Part shown: positions 33,204 through 45,500 of the stretch, piece after piece | Layout of the letters: every line of letters begins with the position of its first letter | Position numbering within the stretch: position 1 is the first letter of the stretch | Assembly: GCA_029876055.1 (NCBI GenBank) | Contig: CM056877.1 | Span: forward strand, 4,216,001-4,280,000 | DNA: 64,000 nt | DNA from: Madurella fahalii | Lineage: Eukaryota; Ascomycota; Sordariomycetes; Sordariales | Reading direction: 5' to 3' | Made by a program: the position numbers and the translations under genes | The notes under the pieces: model-generated | What the model was told of the DNA's origin: nothing | Databases searched by the model: none | Seen by the model: the letters and a program-made list of their open reading frames with translations, nothing else

Positions 33204-33690
33204 TCAATCCCTCGTGGTACAATTTTCTCCAGCCTCAGGGAGCTGGAGATAACCACATCCACAGACCGGTAACTCATCCGAGGGCATAACTCGGCCGGCG
33301 CCGATGACGACGCGGGAGAGCATGGACAACTCCGCAATGACAAGGGAAACAAGGGAAGCGCTGACATCGACTGTCGCAATACAGACGCCCGTCGCAACAT
33401 CCCATAATTTGACAGCGTGATCGTCCGATACCCAAACAATAAGCTCAGAATCATGTGAAAACAGCCGAATAAACAGAGCGATTATGCCCTTCGAACATTG
33501 CCATACAGAGCATCTGTTGTGATGTCCCAGATCTTGACGGCACAATCGCTGCGTTGCCGATGCAAGGAGCTTAGCATCATACAACAATACGACCGAACGA
33601 TGGAGTTGCTATGTCTGCCTTGAAAAATGTTTCTGAGAGATTGTTGGACCTTTTCTTTGCCCACGGTGAGCATAGACTTTGAGCTCAAAG
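33204..33690 (-). pseudogene. WD40-repeat fragment
   Basis: The minus strand encodes two WD40 blades in shifting frames. The first reads SYDAKLLASAT..., then RSDCAVKIWDITTDALYGN in another frame; the second reads FSHDSELIVWVSDDHAVKLWDVATGVCIATVDVSASL. The final VDVSASLVSL resembles the end of fungal NACHT-WD40 (HET-E/HNWD-type) proteins. Upstream blades and any NACHT domain are absent. It is therefore a C-terminal remnant of a former STAND/NLR-like gene. Confidence 0.6.
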
Positions 33691-33789
33691 AATCTTCAGC
33701 ACATGAAACACATGTTTTGTTCTTCCATTCTTTTGACCTTTTCTTATCTAATATACATCACAGTATCAAGAGTGAGAAAGGGGCGATGG

Positions 33790-34155
33790 TTATTTCTCTC
33801 GGCATGCTGTGGCTTCCAAAGCCATAGCGCGACCGTGGAAAGATTTACCATTCAACGACTTCAGAGCCTCTGACAAATCCTGTTTGTTGGTGAAGGATAT
33901 GAAGCCGTACCCTTGGTTCGGAACTACCTTTATCTCATTGATCTCCGATTTCCAAAGAGAGAAAATTCCTTCCAAGTCCGTCGTTGTCACCTCCGTATCC
34001 AGATTTGATATATATAAGCAATGAGAGCCTTTGCCTCGACCCACAAGGTCGATTGTTGCCAATAGTGGATCGGCGGGGCCGTTGCGGGCAGTATGTCCAT
34101 GATTCGCGGTGATCAGCAGGGGGAGGAGAGTAGCTAAGATCGTACTCGGGTGCAT
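33790..34155 (-). CDS. Small RRM protein with predicted signal peptide
   Basis: Intact 121-aa, single-exon frame. Residues 1 to about 22 (MHPSTILATLLPLLITANHG) form a credible secretion signal with a hydrophobic core. Residues of about 45-118 form a complete RNA-recognition motif: RNP2 LYISNL, then RNP1 QGYGFISF (Gln where Lys/Arg is usual), and the closing LNGKSFHGRAMALE. RRMs bind single-stranded RNA, normally in nucleus or cytosol, so a secretion signal is unexpected. No other domain and few Cys. A TATAAAA site lies 34 bp upstream of the ATG. It could be a secreted RNA-binding effector candidate; alternatively the N-terminus is a hydrophobic targeting sequence or the annotated start is wrong. 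Confidence 0.7.
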   Translation of the reverse strand: MHPSTILATLLPLLITANHGHTARNGPADPLLATIDLVGRGKGSHCLYISNLDTEVTTTDLEGIFSLWKSEINEIKVVPNQGYGFISFTNKQDLSEALKSLNGKSFHGRAMALEATACREK

Positions 34156-34188
34156 TGTGATTCGATTCAGAAGATTTCAAGGAAAAAC

Positions 34189-34195
34189 TTTTATA
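34189..34195 (-). promoter_or_regulatory. Putative TATA box of the RRM gene
   Basis: TATAAAA on the minus strand, 34 bp above the ATG at 34155. This implies a very short leader if used. Confidence 0.35.
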
Positions 34196-35738
34196 AATTT
34201 ACCAAAGAACTTGTTGATTTGGGTCAGATACCATAGGAAAAACTGAATATGGTTTTGAAACTGTTTGGAGGTGATTGATAATACATGCTACTAAGGTTCA
34301 TACATGAATTTTCCCGGTTAATATATATAATGGAGTGGTAAACTCGGACTTCAGGTTAAATGTGAGTGCGAGGCAACGAAGACTAAGCCACATCTATTAC
34401 GCCTTAGTCCTGCTGCGTTTGACCTTTGCTACGCCCCGATCTTTGCTATAAAAGAAATGCTAAAAAAAAACAGCCTAGTTATATGTAAAATTATCGGAAA
34501 ATATACTGTGGCAGAGGCTAGGAGCTATGCAATGGAGGGGAACAGGCGCGTGTCCGGGAGCATGGCCTTCGGAAGGCATTGGCCAGAGTCGGTTGTGGTA
34601 AGCCGCAAATCACCTCTCAGGCATCAGAATTGTTTGATCAGAAAGTGGAATCAAGGTCTCCCTGGAAGCAGAGGTCTGATGCGCGCGGACTGCATGGATT
34701 GCATGTGCGTCTGACTGTTAAAGCGACTGCACTGCCGTGCAGGCTCAAGAAAAGAATTCTGCAGGCCGAGTAAGCGTCAGCACTAAATACGAAAGACCAC
34801 ATCCCTCAGCCGAACTCTGGGTAGCGTCGAAACCATAAGCGGAATAAAAATGGAGGTTTGAGCCCCAGGGCAACCCGCCTTTCTTCCTCATTCAAGCATC
34901 TTTCCGTAATTCCTTCTAGGCTACAAGCTCTCCAAATATACTCAACTCCTAGGGGAATGGTTCCATGCGCTAAGAAGTGAGATTATATCTATGTATCCAT
35001 AATCGTCACATATAACACAGTCATGATGGGTTTTCGGAAAATGAGGCGTTTCTGGGTTGTGGCATAATAGAGGGCTTGAAGTATGGCGTTTCTTGAGGCG
35101 TAGTTAAGGCATTTATAATGTGTGGCATGAGAGTTTATAATCGTGGTCTTGCTGTGGGCATTATTATCAACCAGCGGTGAATCAGATGCCGTGAAATGGG
35201 CTGGATTCGTCAAGTTGGAGCTGATGGTTGAATGGCCCAAGTCGAGAACTGTGGACTTTTGAAGAATAGCCCGGTGAAGGTATCCGCGGTCTTCTGATTG
35301 GGAACAAGCGACTCCTAGGAATACGCGGCTGCGCAACAACGGCTTGGCAGCGACCAATTACAGCGAATCACGTGGGTGCCCGGCTGATCGTGTGATGGGA
35401 GCGAACACTGCTCATTGGCCGGACATTGTGGCTTGCAGAACTGTCTGCCCTCTTTCAACGAAAAACTCGCTGACCTGGAACACGATTACAACCACTGCAG
35501 TTAGCTCGTCTGGGTCATGTCATCGTTTACATTGTCCTGTAACCTGATATTTTGGCCCTAGGCGAAGTTGGTCTGAAACCTAGTGCAGCCCGCTAGAAGA
35601 CTTTTTTTTCTGCACCTGAGCTCGACACTCAAACGCCGCGATCAGTACAGCGTCTCTTACAAATCAACTTTTGTCCCCTCACCATTTCAAAAATAACCAT
35701 AAGTCTAGGTACCTAATTACCTACCTAGTTGCAGCGCC
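34196..35738. other. Intergenic, no gene seen
   Basis: About 1.5 kb with only short, unconserved-looking frames (for example 122 codons, minus, 34989-35357). The upstream region of the gene at 35739 lies at the right end and shows CT/CCTA-rich sequence but no clear TATA box. Confidence 0.5.
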
Positions 35739-36773
35739 ATGTTTTCCTCGACGAAATCGCCGGATCCCGCAAAGCCCAGTGAGGACTTGGATATCACCTG
35801 CAACGAACCCATCAACGAACAACCCACCGAGGCTGGCAGCCCGACGGGAGCCATGCAAACCCGTTCCCTCCGTACCCCGTCTGGCGCCCTCTCACACACC
35901 CACCCGTCCTTCACCGTCACCTCGGGCGTCGTCCTCTGGGGCCACATCATCGCCATGTACCACGGCTCGCAGCCCGGCGCCTTTTTCACCAACAACGCCG
36001 CCTCGGCTCCGGAACCGGCCTTGGGCGGCACCATCATCCAGCACACCCACAGCTACCGCTCGGCCGCGCGCGTGGGCAACTGGAAGGTCCGCCGCTATCT
36101 GAGCAACTGGCGCGAGGTGGACGGGCTGAGCGACGGCGGGCTCGAGCACGCCGGGTGGGTCATCTGCCACGAGGACGTCGATGCCATGGAGGTGCTGCGC
36201 CGGGCGAGCGGGATCGGGGAGTTTGGGAATGGTATCAGCCACTGGAACGCGCATGACGATGAGGAGGTGCTGTGCATTGGCCGGTACGACTGGGAGTGTC
36301 CCGGCGAGGAGGAAAAGTTTGAGGAGGAGTTCCAGGCCTGGGCCGAGCCGGCTATCGGCCCCGTCGTCCCCGACGGGCCCTACAGGCCCAAGAGCAATGT
36401 TACGTCTCGGGGCTACTTTGCCGTGCTGGATGCGGAGGAGTGGGGGCTGGATTTTCTGCGGGCCTATAAGCGGGATTGTAACGATGCGGTGATTGACGAA
36501 GAGTTTACGCCGGTGGAGAGGGTTTTTGAGAAGGCGGACGGGAAAAGGGTTGGCGCCTATGTCAGGATGCCTGGCGGTGAATACGAGTATGGTGAGTAGC
36601 TGGCCTTGTCGTTGCGCTGCTGGGTCGCTGACTTGATTATCATCATAGGTTGGCTTATCTTCTCGGGCAAGAAGCATGCTCAGTTTGATGCCGACGAGCT
36701 CATCGCCATCATTTATGATGGGTATTCGGAGCTCCTCGAAGGCCCGTCTCATGGTGTGGAACCGGAACCATGA
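35739..36773 (+). CDS. Unknown fungal protein, two exons
   Basis: About 325 aa from exons 35739-36591 and 36649-36773. The 57-nt intron (GTGAGT...CATAG) restores EYEYG-WLIFSGKKHAQFDADELIAIIYDGYSELL. The first 70 residues are polar and disordered. The core has VTSGVVLWGHIIAMYHG, IIQHTHSYRSAARVGNWKVRRYL and many acidic stretches. No signal peptide, membrane segment or known catalytic motif. High GC and strong third-position bias argue that it is real. It ends 170 bp from the 3' end of the converging carboxylic acid reductase gene. Whether it belongs to the PKS locus is unknown; nothing in the sequence suggests a biosynthetic role. Confidence 0.7.
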
Positions 36774-36942
36774 AGATATGGTTAACCGGACGGACCAGAG
36801 AACAAAACCACTTTGGACGGCTGCATGTCCACCACAGGGTACAGGTCAAGTGAGGATCAAAGTGGCAGGTACACCATGACCTAGTACTAGGTAGCATATA
36901 TGCTACTTCATTTTCGTATCAACCTCGGTGGCACCTCCAACC

Positions 36943-39900
36943 TCAATGCCTCAACCAGTCCTGAATCCAACCGCTCACCCATTCAGGTTGGATGGGGCCC
37001 AACTTTGCGAGAGACTTGCTAAGATGCACAGTCTTCTCTGAGGACAATCTCGCCGACGGCCCATCCTCCGCGCTGTCTATGATAAGCTGGTGATAGAAGT
37101 CCAGCAATTTCAGTGCAGGATTGCGCTCCAGATCCGTCGCAAGGGATGCTGATCTTTCGCCTTGATCGATGGAGCCAGCACCGCCAATAGTACTAGTAGC
37201 ACTGCTCTCCAATCTATCCAGCCATTCTCTGAATCCGATTACGGAGATGACATCTCCGTCCTCATCCTTCCCCCTCTTGTCAGTGTCACCACTACCACTA
37301 CCGAGTGAGCCCGACAGGACGCGGACAATGACAGGAACAAGATCCCGCCACGGGATAGGGTGAGGGTTGACGCAATGGAAAACCTGCAGATTCCCATCAT
37401 CACCACCATCAGTGCCCCCGCCACCACCACTACCACCACCACCACTACCACCACCACCACTCGCGGGGCTTGATTTCGACTTTGCGAGGCTAAAAGACAG
37501 CTCAACAAGAACAGACGCAAGGTCGTCCACGGGCACCCAATCGACCGACGCCATGACGCCCCCGCCCATACCGATCGAATCGGGCAGCGCGCAGAGCTGG
37601 CGCGAGCTGAGGATCAGGCTGGGCAGCCATTCCGCGCGGTTCCAGCCCCGCGCCGTCGAGCTTGCGCCCGCCACCTGGCCAATACGCGCCACCCCGAGAC
37701 ACGGCCCGAGGCCCCGGGCCGCGGCGTACGCGAGTACCTGCTCGGCGGCGTACTTGCTTTCTCCGTAGCCCATGCGCGCAGCGGGACAGGGGAGGTTGGT
37801 GGGGATAGGTGCTTCCGGGATGAGGGGTGAGATGTTGTAGGCGCTGACGGCGCTGATCGAGGAGAGGAACAAGAGGGACGGCCGCAGTCGGGCATGGTGT
37901 GCGAAGGATATGAGCCCAATCAGGCCGTCCAGGCTCGGTTGGAAGAAGCGCAGGGGCTGGTTGAAGTCTACCGGCCAGGCGGCATGGATGATCTGGGTTG
38001 TGCGGTTTAAGAGGGTGGTGTAGTAGGTGTCCGTGTCGTCATCCAACCCGAGGTGGTCCCTAGCTAGGTCCGCCGTCAGGAAGGTGACTCGGTCTGGGGG
38101 GAAGTCGCAGGCCAGTCCTCTGTGGCGGTTGCGAGCGCATTGCAGAGAGCGTGAGTCAGGCGCTCGATTGAGACAGTAGATATGGGATACGCGGCTGTCC
38201 GCGAGCAGTCGGTTCAGAAAGAACGATCCCACTGTGCCCGTCGAGCCGGTGAGCAGGACGACCTCGGGCGTTGGAATGTTCTCTCGTGTGAAGGATGGCG
38301 GTTCCGGACTTTGGACTGCAACCTGATCGATATTTTGCTCATATTGCCGAAGGAGAGATGCCATTGCGGTTGTACGGTCATCCTCGGCATCCCGGGTCGT
38401 CGTGTGTTGGGAAGGACGACAGATCTGCTTAGCCAAGAGATCAACCGACGGGTTCTTATAGATGACGGCCGGGGAGATCGAGGGTATGTTGAAGCGGGAT
38501 CGTATAGCCGCACTGAGCCGCAGTGCCTGCAAGGAGTCCATTCCGGCAGAGAAGAAGTCTGTGTCGTTGTCAAATTCGCTCCAGGAGGTAACATCAGCAA
38601 CCAAGGAACGCAGGGTTTTGGCGGTATCCTCCAGGCTGGATATCGGAGGGGTCGCGTCGTTTCCATCCGTCTGTTGTCCATGACCCTGGCCTTCTGCATC
38701 CGAGTAGAGAGCGTCGATCTGAGGAGCGTACAGTCGCAAAGTCCCTTCACGCTGCACCGTCCCCTTGCCGGCGCGCAACATGGGTCTATCGGGATCGAGG
38801 ATAAGGACCTTGGACTTGGAGATGCGCGCATGTGCAGGACAACGGCGGTTAGCCTCTTCCACCGCGGGCCAGATGCTCTCGACAAGTGCCGCCTTCGCAC
38901 TGTCGGACAATGTACAGGTTACGCTGGCCGGTTCTATAAGCAGACAGGCCTCGAAGCGCTGGTTTCCCGCCACCAAGGCGGCTTGCACGGCGGCATGTCG
39001 GGAGACCTCCTGTTCGAAGGAAATCGGGTTCGTCTTCTCCCCGTTCAAAAAGACCACGATGTCGTCGCGTCGGCCGCGGTGCCTCCAGAGATTGGGAATA
39101 CTGGGATGGGGGCTGAAGAGGTCTCTCGTCTCATATTCGTGGAGGTGCGGGAACATGGCAAATACCGGCTGCGCTTCCGACTGCTCGGTGGACTTGACGA
39201 TTACCAGCTCGTGCAAGTCGTCCATGTAGTGGCGAAACTCAGATCCGGTTTCAGGGTGGATATGCACATACTGCCAGGTGTCGGTGGAGGAAGCATCGTC
39301 AGCTCGCAGCTGGGGCAGGGCAGAGCACTCGCTGGACCCGAGGCCAGAGAAGACGGGAATCTTGGAGGACACCACCTCTCCCGCGGCCTGGGGCAGTGCG
39401 CCGCCGGTGTAGAAGAGGTACTTCAGCCGGGACGCGACGAGCTTCAATGCCTCGGCATCTTTGCTCACTTCGTCGATGATGACTGGAAGGAGAAAGGCCC
39501 AGTCGAAGCGGCCATACTTCAGGGCCTCTAAGAAAGCATCGGTGGATGGTGGCCGTCCAGGGAGTGGCAGAACAGGAATGCTGCTGGCAAACATGGGCAG
39601 TATAAGACCCCATCCAATGCCCGCGATCTATGGTCTGTTATTAGCATTACATTGCATCCTTAAACGTGGCGAACGAACTCACGTGGAACGCAGGCAAGAA
39701 GGAAAAGAACTCGCCACGCAGGAAATAATCATCCACACGCGTGGTTCCTGGCGGGGCAGGCAGAGTGTTTGCCTTGTATATACGCCAAACGAACTCGTTT
39801 GTGTAAATCATAGGTTTGGGGATTCCCGTCGAGCCGGATGTGTGCAGGACAAGGACAGGGTCGTGTCGGGCAACATCAAAGGACTTGTCGTAGGGATATA

Positions 39901-40396
39901 GAGAGGCATGATCGCTCTCATGTAGCAACGCCTCGAGCGGAGGGATGCGCACCACCGTCTGGACGTGATAATCGCGTAAGATGCTCGATACGAACGGCGG
40001 TTCCGGGTCCGTAGTAGCCAACACGCGACACTCCAGGCGTGTGAGTAGGTCTTTTTGGGCGACTGTGCTGTTGCGTGGAGACGGGAGGAAGGCCTTGTAT
40101 CCGATCTTGATGGCCGCTAGAACCATAATGTGGTAGCGCAGGTCATTGGGTCCAAGGTAGGCGAGCGTGTCGAACTGGGTGCTGGTACCGATCGTCTCGG
40201 CCAGCATCCAGGCTACCCGGTTGACGGCATTGCGCATCTGACCATAGGTGGCGGCCCGGAATCCCTGACTGTACGATGTTTGGGAGACGGGGAATTTGGC
40301 CCAGACTCGATCCGGTTCAGACTGGGCCCGACGGTCGAGAATCATGGGCAGAAGTTGTCCCCTCTCCCCATCAGAATCCTCAAGATGTCCGTTCAT
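36943..40396 (-). CDS. NRPS-like carboxylic acid reductase (A-T-R)
   Basis: About 1132 aa from exons 40396-39683 and 39627-36943 (intron GTGAGT...CATAG, 55 nt). Domain order: adenylation domain, residues about 15-560, with A3 core LHTSGSTGIPKP at 192-203 and GRRDD near its end; thiolation domain with phosphopantetheine Ser in GMDSLQ near 601; thioester-reductase domain with NADP loop TGSTGTVGSFF near 700 and YGESK (SDR-type Tyr/Lys) near 858. No condensation domain. Such enzymes activate a free carboxylic acid as acyl-AMP, load it on the T domain and reduce it to an aldehyde with NADPH. A glycine-rich GGGGS-type insert lies near residues 961-985. Context suggests that the PKS product is the substrate. 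It looks intact. Confidence 0.9.
37393..37468 (-). repeat. (CCACCA)-type microsatellite encoding Gly/Ser linker
   Basis: Repeated CCACCACCACTA / CCACCACC units on the plus strand encode GGGGS-like repeats on the coding minus strand, inside the reductase domain. The number of units is likely to vary between isolates. Confidence 0.8.
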
Positions 40397-40652
40397 AGCG
40401 GATCGCGTTAGCTGGTTAAGGTGGCTAAGCCTTGAGTCTGTTCAAGCAATGTGTGAAAGGAAAACACGGTAGCGCTGGTTGATTTATGGCACTAATGAAG
40501 GAATGGAAGGGGGGAGGGGGCGGACACACCAAGGGTGGGGAACTTGAAGTTCCTCCACTGGGGGTAGGCTGCAGAAGCTGAGCTGAGAAACTAAACCATA
40601 AGGGGCAATAAATTGTTCCGTTGGATATATTAGGTACGTTCCTATTAGAATT

Positions 40653-41465
40653 CTATGAGGCAAAAAGAACTGCCGTTTCGATGAGCTCGGCACATCGATC
40701 CAACACTGAATTGTCCCGGGGAAGTTCATGGCCGCCATCGTGGATAATCACCTGAGCTGTGTCACGGATACACAAATCCACAACTATGCGCGACGACTCG
40801 GCAAAGGGATCTCTTTCTCCAATCACATGGACCGTGGGAATCGAGATTTTGGGGCTCCCCTTGGGTGAAAAGCACAACGCCTGCGACAGAACCGCCGACC
40901 TTTCCTGCTCCGTGGCCGAGTCTCTCTGCTCTTCAGGGAGAAGCAAATCGAGATAGCTCTCCTGGTGTCCATGGACAGTTTCACTGAGCGACGCTCCAAG
41001 ACGATCGGATCCGGAGGGGACAAGCGGCACGACACTGTTGAACAGAATAGCCACCTTGAACCGTGGTTCAGCAGCTGGGGACTCGTCCGACAGTAACAGA
41101 CTGGCCGCCAGCGCAGCGCCTTCCGAGAAACCGATTAACCCATCGTACGGCCCGTCCTCATCGATGATGGAGCGCAGATATTCCTGGGCGGCGTGGACAT
41201 CTCTTGGACTCCCGCGTTCGTACCAGCAGAGATACGGCGGCGGATAAGAGCCTGACATGCCCGGGGCGGCCCCACAGTTGCCCTCGCCGTCGATAAAGTC
41301 AAACGTGTGCTGGGCATGGAGCCGGCTGCGTAGCGGTGCTGTCTCGCGTCTATCAGTTCACATTCACCTCGACCGGACAACACCATATTGAATATGAATC
41401 TTACCCAGCTGGGCTTCCAGGATGTTCGAGTTGGTTCCGCGCCCGTGTAGACACAGAAATCGCAT
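40653..41465 (-). CDS. FSH1/LovG-like serine hydrolase
   Basis: About 248 aa from exons 41465-41405 and 41338-40653. The 65-nt intron (GTAAGA...GACAG) is fixed by frame: MRFLCLHGRGTNSNILEAQL joins APLRSRLHAQHTFDFIDGEG. This is the canonical FSH1 alpha/beta-hydrolase start. Catalytic residues are Ser92 in GFSEG, Asp197 in GERDPF and His224 in HDGGHE. Family members next to highly reducing PKSs, such as LovG, hydrolyse the finished acyl chain from the carrier domain or clear wrong intermediates. It lies between the reductase (same strand, 257 bp away) and the divergent PKS, which fits a release role. No signal peptide, so cytosolic. It appears complete. Confidence 0.88.
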
Positions 41466-42548
41466 TGTTGACTTTGGAATGGGAGATTACTAGTACTGCA
41501 GAGCAACTGAGAATTACTGCCGGTACCAGTTAAAAAGGCGAATGTGATTTCCCTTTTCTTCTTCTCTTTCCTCCTCTTCTCTATCCGGCTAGGGCACCCG
41601 GTAGAATTTTTGATCGTCGAAAATGCCAGCGGTGATCTGGAGCTTTTCTTGGCTAGTGCTCATACCTACAAATTTGTACCACCCTGGCCATTCCCGGAGG
41701 GCCCCAAATTCAAGAGACCGGGCAAACGGACCCGAATTGAGTCCGGAGGTGATCTTCCACTGAGTTCTACCCAGCTCCGACGCTCTACCCGTATGGATGG
41801 ATGTGTTAGACCAGGGTCGCGCTCCCACAGGGACTTTTAGGGGCTAGTTGTATTCCGCCACACGGCTCCGGCCCCTGGTTCGGAAGACGCGGAGGATCTG
41901 ACAGGTACTACATACATGATAGTGTGCAGCTAAAAGGCCGCCCAAGAAAGATCTCATTGGAGACGGGACCCTTTTTGGCACACACCCTTGCTCAGCTGAA
42001 AATTTCCTGCTGCAAGTGCGGAATGCTAGGAGGGGGGGCTGGAAGGTCCTCTTAACTCTGCTCGGGAAGTCCACCAATAGTACTTTACCCTCGAGGCTCA
42101 CACCTTTTCGTGTGGTATCCTGCCTGGGTAGCGTTAGGGCCGCGGCTATGCAACAAGATGACAAAGATGTTACCATGTGCCGGAACATAGTTAGGATCGA
42201 CGGGATGCAGCGGGCTGAACGGAGCCTAATGCAAATGATTTGAACGGGGCCCTTCAGCTGGATGTGTATGTACGTGTACATAGATACCGTACCTTATCAT
42301 GTGAAGGCGTTTATTCTCCCTTTTTATCTCTCCCCTTTGTGCTTAATGTGGAGCTCACTTCGACCTTCCGAACCGGAACTATCCAGATCGGGAATAGAGG
42401 CACGGACGTATCTACGGCAATGAGAATATATTATAGATACAGACCCAGGCTGTAGACTTTGAACCGCTAGATCGTGTCCTGGTCGACTTGCCGTTGTGGT
42501 AATCAATATATCATTTTTGTTGTACGGCTGTACTTCGTGGCGCGTCAC
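41466..42548. promoter_or_regulatory. Divergent promoter region of hydrolase and PKS
   Basis: About 1.08 kb between the opposed starts of the hydrolase (minus) and the PKS (plus), so it must hold both promoters. A TATA-like AATATATTATAGAT lies at about 42424-42437, some 115 bp before the PKS ATG. No regulator-binding palindrome could be named with confidence. No gene is supported inside it. Confidence 0.5.
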
Positions 42549-45500
42549 ATGGGTATCCCAGAGTTCATCTCACCGCCAGCTAAGTCTGTTGATATCGCAG
42601 TGGTCGGCCTGGCATGTCGCTTTCCCGGCGGAAGCTCGGAGAAGAAGCTTTGGGAGCTACTATCTAACAAACGATGTCCGAGATTCCGTGCCTTCTCCTC
42701 CCCAAGAATTATGCTGATTTCTCGTAGCGGCTTTTACCAAGGCCCCAGAATCCCGGTACAATGCGGACGCTTTCCATCATGCGGCCGGGGAGAAACTGAA
42801 CACACTCAGTGCTCTGGGGGGGCACTTCCTCGAGGAGGATGTCGCCGCTTTCGACGCCCCTTTTTTCAGCATTACGGCACAGGAAGCGACGGCGATGGAT
42901 CCCACGGCACGGATGTTGCTAGAAGTCACATACGAAGCGCTCGAAAATGCCGGATTGCCCATCGAGAATATCGCGGGCAGCGACACGAGCTGCTACGTCG
43001 GATGTTTTACACGCGACTACCACGAGATGCTGATGCGCGATGCCGAGACGGCGCCCATGTACGCTGGCACCGGCACCGGGTTCTCCCTACTGTCAAACCG
43101 CGTCTCGTGGTTCTATGATCTGCGCGGGCCCAGCATGACGCTTGACACGGCGTGCTCGTCCAGTCTGGTGGGCCTGCACCTCGCCTGCCAGGGGCTCCGC
43201 AACGGCGAGTCCAAAGTGGCCCTCGTCAGCGGCGCCAACCTGATCCTTAGCCCGGATCTGGGCATGTGGCTGTCCAATCTGCGTATGACCTCCACCGACG
43301 GTCTCTCGCGGTCCTTTGCTGATGCCGTCACCGGTTATGGCCGCGGTGAGGGCATTGCCACGCTCGTCTTGAAACCGATGCACGATGCCCTGCGGGACGG
43401 GGATCCCATCCGCGCCGTCATCAGAGGCACGGGTGTGAACCAAGATGGTCATACCACTGGCATCACCGTGCCCAATCGGGACGCCCAGGGGGACTTGATC
43501 CGGTCCACCTACCGATCTGCAGGGCTCGACGTATCCCAGACTCCGTACTTTGAAGCACATGGCACGGGGACTGCGGTGGGCGACCCTCTCGAGCTTGGTG
43601 CCGTATACCAAACTATGAGCGCTGTTCGAGCACCTGGCGATCCGCTATATGTTGGGTCCGTGAAGTCTAACGTAAGTGCCGGATTTTCCATCACACCAAA
43701 CCGCCCTCTTAGCGCAGTAAACGTTTCTGACAACCAGCAGATCGGACATCTCGAAGGCGCTGCTGGCCTCGCAGGCGTCATCAAGTGTATCTTGATGCTC
43801 GAGCAAGGCGTGATTCTGCCCAACATCCACTTCGACCAGCCCAGCAAACGCATCCCGTTTGATAAATGGAACATCAAGGTGCCTACCGAGGTCATTTCTT
43901 GGCCAAAGCGTTGCCTGCGGCGGGCCAGTGTCAACTCGTTTGGCTACGGAGGCACCAATGCACATGCCATCATCGACAACGCCGATGACTTTCTGGCCAC
44001 GGATCGCGGGGCGCTGTCGCTGTCGCTGTCGCTGTCGCAACAGCAGAAACTCGAAGGTGTCAACCTCACGAACGGGGCCCACACTCATCCGAGGTTGTTC
44101 ATTTTTAATGCCGCCTCGGAATCCGCTCTGCTGCATACGATGAAACGGACGGCAAACTATTTGATTGAGAAGAGAGAGCGGGAACAGGACGATAGCGTCT
44201 ATCTCGACCGACTGGCCTTCACCTTAAGCGACAGGCGGTCTCAGTTTCCATGGAGAGCTGTCACGATGGCGAAGACGTTGGCCGAACTCAGCAGCAACCT
44301 ATTATCATCATCATCACCGTCATTTTCATCAATCGACGATAGCCCCAGTTCTTCTTCCAAACCCCACACCCTCCTGGCTCACGCTGCCAAGAAGCAGCTC
44401 CGTGTGGCCTTTATTTTTACAGGCCAAGGGGCGCAATGGGCTCGAATGGGCGCCGAGCTCTTCCAGGCGTATCCTGTCTTCCGCAAGAGCGTGCAGGACG
44501 CCGACACGCATCTGCGCGTGTGGTTGGGGAGTGAATGGTCGGTCATGGCCGAGATGGAGAAGGATGCCACCGAGTCTCGGATCAATCTCGCTCAGTACAG
44601 CCAGCCGCTGTGCACCGTGCTGCAGGTGGCATTGGTCGAGCTGCTGAGGTCTTGGAACATCGAGCCGGCGGGGGTGGTCGGACATTCTAGCGGAGAGATT
44701 GCGGCGGCGTACTGCTGCGGCGCTTTGACGCGTGAGGATGCCTGGACCGTGGCCTACTACCGCGGCAAGATTTGTTCCGAGCTGAGTCGTGATGATGATG
44801 CAGGGCGTGCCAAAGGGGCCATGATGGCCGTGGGACTGTCAGCCGAGGCTGCGGGTGAACTTGTTCGAGAGGTCAAGGCGGGCACTGTAGTGGTCGCCTG
44901 CGTCAACTCGCCATCATCCGTGACCATCTCGGGAGATGCTACGGGGATCGACGAGTTGCACCAAACTCTCACGGCCAGGGGGATCTTCTGCCGCAAGCTA
45001 CAGGTCGAACATGCCTATCACTCGCATCACATGAGGCCCATCGCCGACACCTATCTGGGACATATTGCCAGCATTACCACGGCGAAAGAGACATTCCGGA
45101 TTCCTATGGCCTCGAGCGTCACCGGCCAGCTTGTCTCGACCCCTGAGCAGCTTGGCCCTGCTTACTGGGCGCAGAACCTTGTCTCGCCTGTTCTCTTCAC
45201 CGATGCCCTGGCCACATTGTTGAATCATGATCCTTCACGACGTCGGCGACGTGCTCGCCCTGGTGAGTCGGCCTTCGACTTGCTGCTAGAGGTGGGTCCT
45301 CACTCGGCACTAAAGGGTCCCCTGCGTCAGATCCTGCGACAACAAAACATCTCCACGGTCACGTATGTTTCTCTCCTCCACCGTGGAGAGAATGCCGCCG
45401 AGTCGGCAGTTCGTGCGGCATCCCAGCTCTATATTCACGGTGTGCCTGTCCGCGTCCGCGCTGTCAACCGATCCCTGGATACCACGTCACCACCGATCAA

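Noticed and set aside
38182..39531. 449-codon plus-strand open frame
   Set aside because: Lies wholly antisense to the reductase gene, whose A, T and R domain motifs prove the minus strand is coding. High GC makes antisense frames long.
42549..42675. Alternative reading of the PKS N-terminus without intron 1
   Set aside because: Read-through gives a stop and breaks the KS start; splicing at 42676-42727 restores a family-like KS N-terminus, although the GTCCGA donor is weak.
43993..44350. GCTGTC and ATCATC microsatellites as a possible separate element
   Set aside because: They encode Ser/Leu-rich linker between KS and AT in frame and are part of the PKS.
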